This document shows, one piece after another, positions 57,293 through 64,000 of a DNA stretch of 64,000 bases. Within the stretch, counting starts at the first letter, position 1. Each line of letters opens with the position of its first letter. The DNA comes from Ganoderma boninense (lineage: Eukaryota; Basidiomycota; Agaricomycetes; Polyporales; Polyporaceae), in contig CM035304.1 in NCBI GenBank assembly GCA_002900995.3, forward strand, positions 1,409,498 through 1,473,497, read 5' to 3'. The position numbers were made by a program, and so were the translations under genes. The notes beneath the pieces are model-generated. The model did no database searches, had not been told where the DNA came from, and worked only from the letters and a program-made list of their open reading frames with translations.

Positions 57293-60200
57293 TCACAGGG
57301 CGCGCTCGCGCATGACCTGCTCGACGCGCGCCATCGCGCTCCCGACGTCCTTGCAGAACGCCTCCTCCCCGAGCAGCTCCACCACGCCCGCCCTCTGGAA
57401 CATCGCGCGGGGCCCCGCCTTGAGGTGCGTGATGTAAAGGCCGACGCCGCGGCTCTACAGCATAGCGCAATGGATCAGCGGCGTTGTGGTGCTGTCCCGG
57501 CGGGGCGAGCCCGACCATGAGAGGCAGGAGGGAGGGGCGTACCTTGTACGTTTCCACCGTCTCGTAGAAAATTTGGACGGCTCTGTAGGACCGCCGTGTC
57601 CGCGATCCGAACGGAGAGCCACATGTTAATGGATTTGAGACAAGGGTTTAATGGACCAAGGACGGGTCAAATGCATATCGACAAAGCCGCCAGCGGGCGC
57701 GATGGTGAACAAGAACGGAGTCCGAAGCGGATGTCTCGTCAGTGGGGGAAGGCGAAGAACAGCAGAGCAAGTTAACAAAAAACGCACGAAGCATCAATGC
57801 TATCCACGTCCGCGAGGTGGAAGACGAGAATGTTGGCGTCGCGTCGGTGCGGCTCGTCCGCAGGGTGGTGCTTGTCGTGCCCGTACAGCTCGAGGCGCCG
57901 GAGGCGCTCTGCGCAGGAGAACCAAAACCGGAACCCCAAGACAATTTGGCGTGACGAGGCGAGGCAAGGCACCAGTCCACCACCACCACCATCCAGCAAG
58001 GAGGAGGAGCAGTGAAAAGGCAGAGTATCGTGATCGGAGGGAACACATGGCGCAGCACCACAACAAGCATATGGTATGACGAGCGTCCGCGATTCGATCA
58101 GCACTCCGCGGCCAGAGGATCTTCAGGTACAGAGGAAGCACACACATACCTTTGAGCTGCGCAGTATTCGCTGGAAAAGAAAGATGACGGAATGTGGTTC
58201 AGCCAGGGGCCAGCTCGCATCGCAAGTCAACGTTAACTAGAAGACGCACCAAAGTCGAGGTTCTCGCGGATGCGCACGATGAGCACCCCGTGCGCGTCTT
58301 CCTCCGCGTCTGGGTTCTCGTCGATCGGCTTCCACGGTCCGTGCCCGGGATGCGGCCCTGCGCACGATGCACGATGCACGTCAACTGCGGGTCGACGAAT
58401 CTCGAGTGGCACTGGCAGACACTCACCAGGATGGTCAGGCGCGTGCGCGAGGAGCGGTGGACGACGAGCAGGAGCGAGATGACGACGCTGACCGCGATGC
58501 CGATCTCCACGTTCCAGATGATGGTCAGGAAGAACGTGAGCGACATCAGCAGGAGGTCTATCCACGCGCGCATCCTGTGTGTGGTGAGTGGGTGGGTGCG
58601 GAGACGCGCCCCGCACCGGTAAGTGAGTGTGCGGTCCTGATGCATGTTTCAGACTCGGTGTACGCACTTCCAGTAGAACACGGCGTCATGGGGGAGCTCT
58701 GCGAGGAGCGAGAACACGATGAGGCAGATGCTGCGCGCGCGCATGGCGCCACACTGCGGTCAGCCCAGCTTCCTCTGGAGCGCGACGAGGTGGGACTGAC
58801 ATTGATGCGAGCACGCATTTCGGCAGGAAATAGAGCCAGGGCAGGAGGAAGAACGTGGCCAGAAGCACCAGCGTCGAGGTTACGAGCGACGCCATCTGCG
58901 TCCGTCCTCCCAAGTCTCCATTCAGCTTCGACCTGGACGGATCACGATAACCAGCGTCGGTGCGTAACTCTAAACGACAGGTCGCTGGGAGCTTACCTCG
59001 TAATGGAGCCGTACGCGGGCAGCGTCCCGGGGATGAACGCGCCCACGATGTTGCCCGCTCCGAGCGCGACGAGCTCGCGGTTGGGGCTGATGCTGTATCC
59101 GAACCGCCCCGCGTTCTGCTTCGCCGCAACGATGCTATCCAGGAACCCCACCACCGAGATCAACCTAGCCCCCAGACCAAAACGCGAACGCGGTCAGCTA
59201 TGCAAGATCGTTCCGAACGCAAGGCGAACGAGATATCGCGCGCGCGACGTACACAGCGGTCGAGGTCGTCTTGCGGAGGAACTTGAGCGTGACGTGCCGC
59301 AGCGGGAACTGGATGAGGGAGCCGGTGCCGGTGCTGATGGGCACGGACCCGAGGATCTCGACCCCGTCCTTGTCCCATCCCCACTCGTCCGACAGGACTA
59401 CATGCAGCATCGAACGCTGGCGTCAGTCGCTCGTCCTGCTTCCCTGTCGAGTGAAAAGTGAAGACGCACAGGTGGAGACGACGACGACGATGAACACCTC
59501 GGGGAGGCGGTAGATGAACCAGTAGCGCTTGAACGCCTGCTTGAACGCGCGGAACCCGACGAGCACGCCGAGCGCGCCAAAGCTGATCAGCGTCGTGAGC
59601 TCGTGCGCGCGCGTGAACGCGTGCTCGAGCAGGAACCACAGCTTCTCCAGCGTCGACTTCGGCTGCACGACGTGCTCCAGCGCGGTGAGCCCGAACATCG
59701 GAATCAGCTGCTCGCTGCGTGCGGTCCGCGCATACACATGCCATCAGCCATCAGCTCTCGCTCCTCGCCCAGACTGCACCACACGGGAGGGGGAAAGAGG
59801 GAAGGGAGGATGAGGGGACGCACATCATGATGACGACCGCGACGGCGGTGACGAACCCGCGGAGGAGCGCGCGGCTGAGGACGACGTCCATGAAGCCGAG
59901 CCTGAAGAGCCCGAGGAGGAAGCTGATGAGGCCGACCTGGAACGTGATGATCGTCGAGATCGCGATGGACGTCGCTTGCGGGTCGAGTGGGTGCGTGTGC
60001 GGGTCTGAATGGAGGATCTCTTCCACAGCCTGCCCAACGAGCAGTGAGAGCGCGGCCTCGGGCGCCACGTTGAGCTGGCGCGACGTGCCCAGGAATGCGT
60101 AGACGATTCCGGGGATGGAAGCGGAGAACTACATGGGAAAACGCGTGAGTTGCTTGGGTCTTGGGGTGTTGCGAGTGGGCTGTGACGAGACTTACCAGTC

Positions 60201-61446
60201 CGGTTACTGGGCTAAGCTTTGCAAGGGAAGAGGCGTATGAGACGGACTGCGGAATGAGCATGCTCGCGATTGTGATTCCCGCCAAGAAGTCGCCTGCCAG
60301 CCTGGATTAAGACAACGCTGTTAGCATGGCGTAAGGAAAGGTGGTAACGCGCGTACAGCGACAGCGAGTATTGAGGAATCCACGACGTCGAGGGGACATA
60401 GTACTTCATTCGCTGCCACCTCCGGGAGTTCCGACGCCATATAGGTGGCCGACCTAGCGGTGCTAGGAAAGTGGATGAGTCAGCAATCAGATACAAATCG
60501 CAGAGAATTGGGATGAGTGGGAAAATGCGAGACACCAATCGGGCTGCGAGATGTTCAAGGTTGTCACTGACCCATACCAAAACACACCGAAGAGACGACA
60601 TTGCCAGTCAACCCCGCTTGGCTGTTCTGACTGACCAGTCTGAGATGTAACTTTGATAAGAAAGTCTCATGTACTGTTTCTTGTACTGTACGCGAATATC
60701 GAACACAAGAACATCATTGAGGTCGATGACAAGGACTACAGAGACCAATATCCACTCTCGTAGCAAATGAACACATTTTATGGGTCTTGTGTGCATGGAA
60801 GAAATGCTGAGAGAGGCGCTCGTTTTCGCATTGTCAACAACGTGCTGCCATGAACCAATCAACCGACCCCACCCTTCAAACAAGCACTGAACCTATGGTG
60901 CTGCCATTAGACAGTGATCGCCCGCAGTTCTCCCACATCATGAGAGGCCTGCGGGAGAGCGGGCACAATATGCCAAAAGCGAATTCGACGAGAGCACCCA
61001 GATGTGGGAACCGATACCAAAGTAGCGGTACCCTTCATTGAATGGCAACAGACCACCATGCCGCGCCGAAGCGTAACCGGAGGATTTGACAGATCCTTCG
61101 GTAACCCTCGCACGCATCAAGTACAGGAACCACAAAGGCACAACGGTGTGGAGGAACGCACAAACCCCGTGTCGACGGACGGCTCCAGACGAAAGTTGAC
61201 TATATGCTCACCTTTAGAACCCGAGCCGCCTGCTTCTGCCTCTGCAGGGTCCTGAGGGTCCTGAGGGTCTGGTAGGAGCGCTGTTCGCTCGTCATAGTTT
61301 GGATCTGCGAACGCAGTTGTGTGGGGAGTTACGGCGCCGCTACCGGGTAGGCTGGAAGCTGTGGAACCATAGCCAAAGTAGGACTCTGTACTGAACTGTG
61401 GCGTCGGGGGTTGTTCTGCCTTGCTGCTAGAGCCGTGAGGATCCAT
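57293..61446 (-). CDS. SulP (SLC26-type) sulfate transporter with STAS domain
   Basis: About 15 exons on the minus strand from ATG 61446 (MDPHGSSSKAEQPPTPQFST) to TGA 57293. Transmembrane core: GITIASMLIPQSVSYASSLA (the SulP signature), PGIVYAFLGTSRQLNVAPEA, VVLSRALLRGFVTAVAVVIM, LISVVGFLDSIVAAKQNAGR, LVALGAGNIVGAFIPGTLPA, LLPWLYFLPKCVLASI, ICLIVFSLLAELPHDAVFYW, LLMSLTFFLTIIWNVEIGIA. The cytoplasmic STAS domain follows: GVLIVRIRENLDF, LELYGHDKHHPADEP, ILVFHLADVDSIDASAVQI, VGLYITHLKAGPRAMFQ. SulP proteins take up sulfate at the plasma membrane. Splice phases close for the first ten exons. In the next exon one base is missing: GRIPGTDR continues only out of frame as WKPIDENPDAEED (near 58329-58340), probably an assembly error. 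Intron 1 (61211-60463) is about 750 bp, more than ten times the usual size. Confidence 0.9.
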
Positions 61447-61983
61447 GGCGGGTGGTCTTCGTTCGTCTGTGACGGGGAGCGGCAGAGGAGGGCGAAGATG
61501 AGGAGGGTGGGGAGGCGCTACAAGCGGGAGATTGAGGCCGACAGAGAGCGTATGTGAGCGGGGTTATCGAGAAGATTACGGAAGGAGGTCAGAGGGCCAT
61601 CGGTGGGAGCGTAGAACGGGTGGCGGTCAAGGGCACGTCCCTCAACCTCAACTTTCTGAATCTTCGCGCTTTCCCTCCGCCTTCGGACCTTTCCCGGTCC
61701 GCACCCCAACTCACTCGGAGCGCCCATCCGGTCCGTTAGCTCCAGCCAATCACAACCTCGGTCTTACTTTCCGATCTCACCAGCTCTCCCTGGCCTTCAT
61801 TTAAGGTGGTTAATCGCCTTCCTCTTGCCCTGGCTATTCAACATTCCAGATCTCGTCCTTTCATAGATGCTCTCTTTCTTGTCATGACCGACTGCGACGG
61901 CGTATCGGCACGTTCAGAGCTGTTTGTAGGACTTTCAATACCACATGAGGACACCACTGTCGCCGGGTTTCTAGTTTTCCAAC
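61447..61983. other. Divergent promoter region
   Basis: Contains the promoter of the sulfate transporter and, on the plus strand, the upstream region of an F-box relic. A pyrimidine-rich leader (CTCTCTTTCTTGTC) stands near 61.87 kb. No gene called. Confidence 0.4.
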
Positions 61984-63000
61984 ATGTCGGTAAGTACACC
62001 TTCCTTGCGCTGCGACCCTGAGTACAGGCGGTGATCGACTGATGTCTTGAACACCTTAGCACCGAATCGTCTTCGAGGAGACTGAATGTTTCCTTCTCCT
62101 CGTCACCGTTACCACGTACTGGTGGACGTGGATCACTCACGATGATACCTTCTCCTCTCTCTTCTCCTTGTCTCCAACCACTCTCATCCTTCCCTTTGAA
62201 TTCGACGTCGCATTGAGGGCGGTAGCTCAGGACAGTGGATCCCTTCATTCATTAATGAGCCTCATCTCCGACCATTCTGGTCATCCTCTGGACCCCCTCC
62301 AGGCGCCAGCTGTTGGGCCTTGAAGAGGCCAACGACGAAGTCATACAACATCTTGGCAGAGCACTCGGATCCGCATGCTCGAAGAGCTCAATCTCACTCA
62401 AATCCAATAATGCTAAACAACCGCGGCCCTGTCACGACTGCCATCGCTCCGTACTCTGAACGTGAGGCGCTGCTGATCCGGGATCCTGCCTCCGTACCCC
62501 CATTCTCCTTCTCCGTCTTCGAGAGCGTACGCAAACTATCCCTGCCCATTTCACCTCCCCATTCTCAGTAGTAGCCTCGCCGCCAGCAAATCTCCGTACC
62601 GTCTCTGACTCCAACTCCAGGGCGTAGACACCGAGGATCGCGGATGAACCGCAGACTCGCATCCCTCTCGCTGAGTTATAACTCCACTTCTTCGCAGTCC
62701 ACACCGCTCTCTCCGACGCCTTGGAGTCCCTCCGCTTCCCACTAACCTACATGGGGCCACACAGGGGGCTTCGCTGTCCCTCTCCGCACTATTTCCCCCG
62801 TCCCTCTCTATCTCAGATGCCTCACGCGATGGGGGCACGTCCCGCACGTCACGGACGACGACTTGGTCAGGCTTGCCGGCACGTGGTCCCCTCTCGAGAC
62901 TCTGTCCATCTGGGTGCGGGAGATGCGACGTGTTATCCGAGAGCATTCTGCTACGCGTCTGCATCCGCGTCCGCCGACGGTCGCGAAGAATCTTAAATAT
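61984..63000 (+). pseudogene. F-box/LRR-like gene relic
   Basis: The start is ATG TCG followed by GTAAGT (61984-61994), the same minimal first exon (Met-Ser, then intron) as the F-box gene at 63352. Downstream, the conserved LRR block of this family survives on the plus strand at about 62.76-62.95 kb: LYLRCLTRWGHVPHVTDDDL, then VRLAGTWSPLETLSI. Frames between these points are broken by stops, and no F-box helix is visible. The relic stands directly before its likely parent or sister at 63.35 kb. Confidence 0.5.
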
Positions 63001-63351
63001 CCTGCCACTTCTGCGCACCCCACTTCCCCAGCCTGGTTTCAATTGCCCCATGGTGATGCGATCGCGCGCGCTTTCCGCTTCCCGCAAAAAATGTCATTGC
63101 TACCAGCTTGGGCGCGTAACCAAGCGAGTCACATACAATGCTCGGGTGCGGTGCAGAAGTACTACGGAGGTCGGTCAAAATTCGTAGTACGAGTCATCCA
63201 GCACTGACCGGTTCTCAGGTAGCAGTGCTTGCACTGCCTATCAGACGCGCGCCTGCGTACTTAAAGGTGCGTGCGCTGCTGGCTCGCGCTTTCGGTTTCA
63301 ACATTGACTCTATACAACATTCTACTCAATCCGCCAGTCATCATATTGAAT

Positions 63352-64000
63352 ATGTCGGTGAGTATCGACTGCTTGCCCGGGGCACAGGCAGGTTCATCAA
63401 GTTGTTGATATTTGCCCTGGCAGACTTCGAGGGATGCTGTCCACAGTGCTCTTTCCTGCCAGGACGTGCTGCTTGAGATATTTGGCCAGCTCTCACCTGG
63501 CTGGTTCTCATGGGATCTTTCCGATGGTGACCGCTTTCTGCAAGACAAGGAGAAAGATGTCAGGTCGCGCAGGTTCCTCCAGAAGACCTTGTTGTCTTGT
63601 GCGTTGACGTGTCGTGCGTTCTCGAACCTCGCGCTTGCAGAGCTGCTGGAAAGTTCTCGATTACCATGTTTTTCTGCTCAAGCTTTTGCCATGGACCGCA
63701 AGCGATGACGGCCTGTTCGACGAAGTGATTGTGAGCGCGCTCTCACGCCTCACGACGTATATCTTGCTGACTGACAGGGAAACAGCATTTGGACCCCAAC
63801 GTTGACGATGGAGTCTGGTCGCGATTTAGATGGTACGCGCGACTCGTCCGCGAAATGAAAACACCCGTCCACACAGATGTCCCAGTCAGCATTCACCGCG
63901 ATGCCTGGGACCTCCTCGTATCGCGGCTCCATGGAGAACCACTCTTCCCTTGCCTTCGTCGTCTTCAGATGCCAGCAGATACGGAAGACATTATACCCTT
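63352..64000 (+). CDS. F-box protein, N-terminal part, continues past the window
   Basis: Exon 1 is only ATG TCG (63352-63357). After a GTGAGT...GGCAG intron comes TSRDAVHSALSCQDVLLEIF, GQLSPGWFSWDLSDGDRFLQ and FLQKTLLSCALTCRAFSNLA, the F-box region of the family. LALAEL is followed one frame over by WKVLDYHVFLLKLLPWTASD and DGLFDEVI, so there is one extra base near 63647 (GAGCTGCTGG). After another intron the protein goes on as DDGVWSRFRWYARLVREMKT and HRDAWDLLVSRLHGEPLFPC to the window edge, again with a phase mismatch. It is either a young pseudogene or a gene with local sequence errors. By family, a presumed SCF adaptor. Confidence 0.6.

Overview
The window is nuclear DNA of a basidiomycete fungus, most likely an agaricomycete close to Polyporales. 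The evidence is GC-rich coding sequence, genes with many GT-AG introns of about 50-60 bp, a tRNA-Leu with a short intron, repeated F-box/leucine-rich genes, and three transposase groups typical of agaricomycetes: Plavaka, KDZ with a CxC1 cluster, and KDZ with a CxC2 cluster. The species assignment is inference. Exon limits were read by eye from splice signals and reading phase.

Layout. 0-14 kb: the C-terminal end of an F-box-like gene runs off the left edge. Next comes a DUF6698-type gene (minus) split by a 437-bp MITE, then a decayed Plavaka transposase (plus, about 4.0-8.8 kb), an F-box relic and two apparently intact F-box genes. 16-28 kb is a housekeeping block: a macro-domain protein, an acylphosphatase, tRNA-Leu(AAG), a secreted or vacuolar subtilisin-like protease, and two low-complexity proteins of unknown function, one of them split by two apparent single-base deletions. 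27.8-28.6 kb holds a 61-residue protein and a convergent 162-residue ORF.

29-50 kb is a transposon island, almost all on the minus strand. It contains a long accessory gene of an agaricomycete family I cannot name, a CxC2-type KDZ transposase that has lost its core, a gene with an RNase H1 N-terminal (viroplasmin) domain, and a CxC1-type KDZ transposase fused to a C-terminal Ulp1 protease. The KDZ-Ulp1 gene looks complete. Two of these genes, and a 1-kb non-unique stretch between them, carry minisatellites with the same 24-bp period and a shared CGAACGGTCG-like core.

51-64 kb: two small unknown genes, a SulP sulfate transporter with a STAS domain, an F-box relic, and an F-box gene that runs off the right edge. 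The most distinctive signals are the exact MITE insertion, the intact KDZ-Ulp1 fusion with an RS-rich insert, the family of 24-bp arrays across the island, and several single-base frameshifts in otherwise healthy genes that look like assembly errors.
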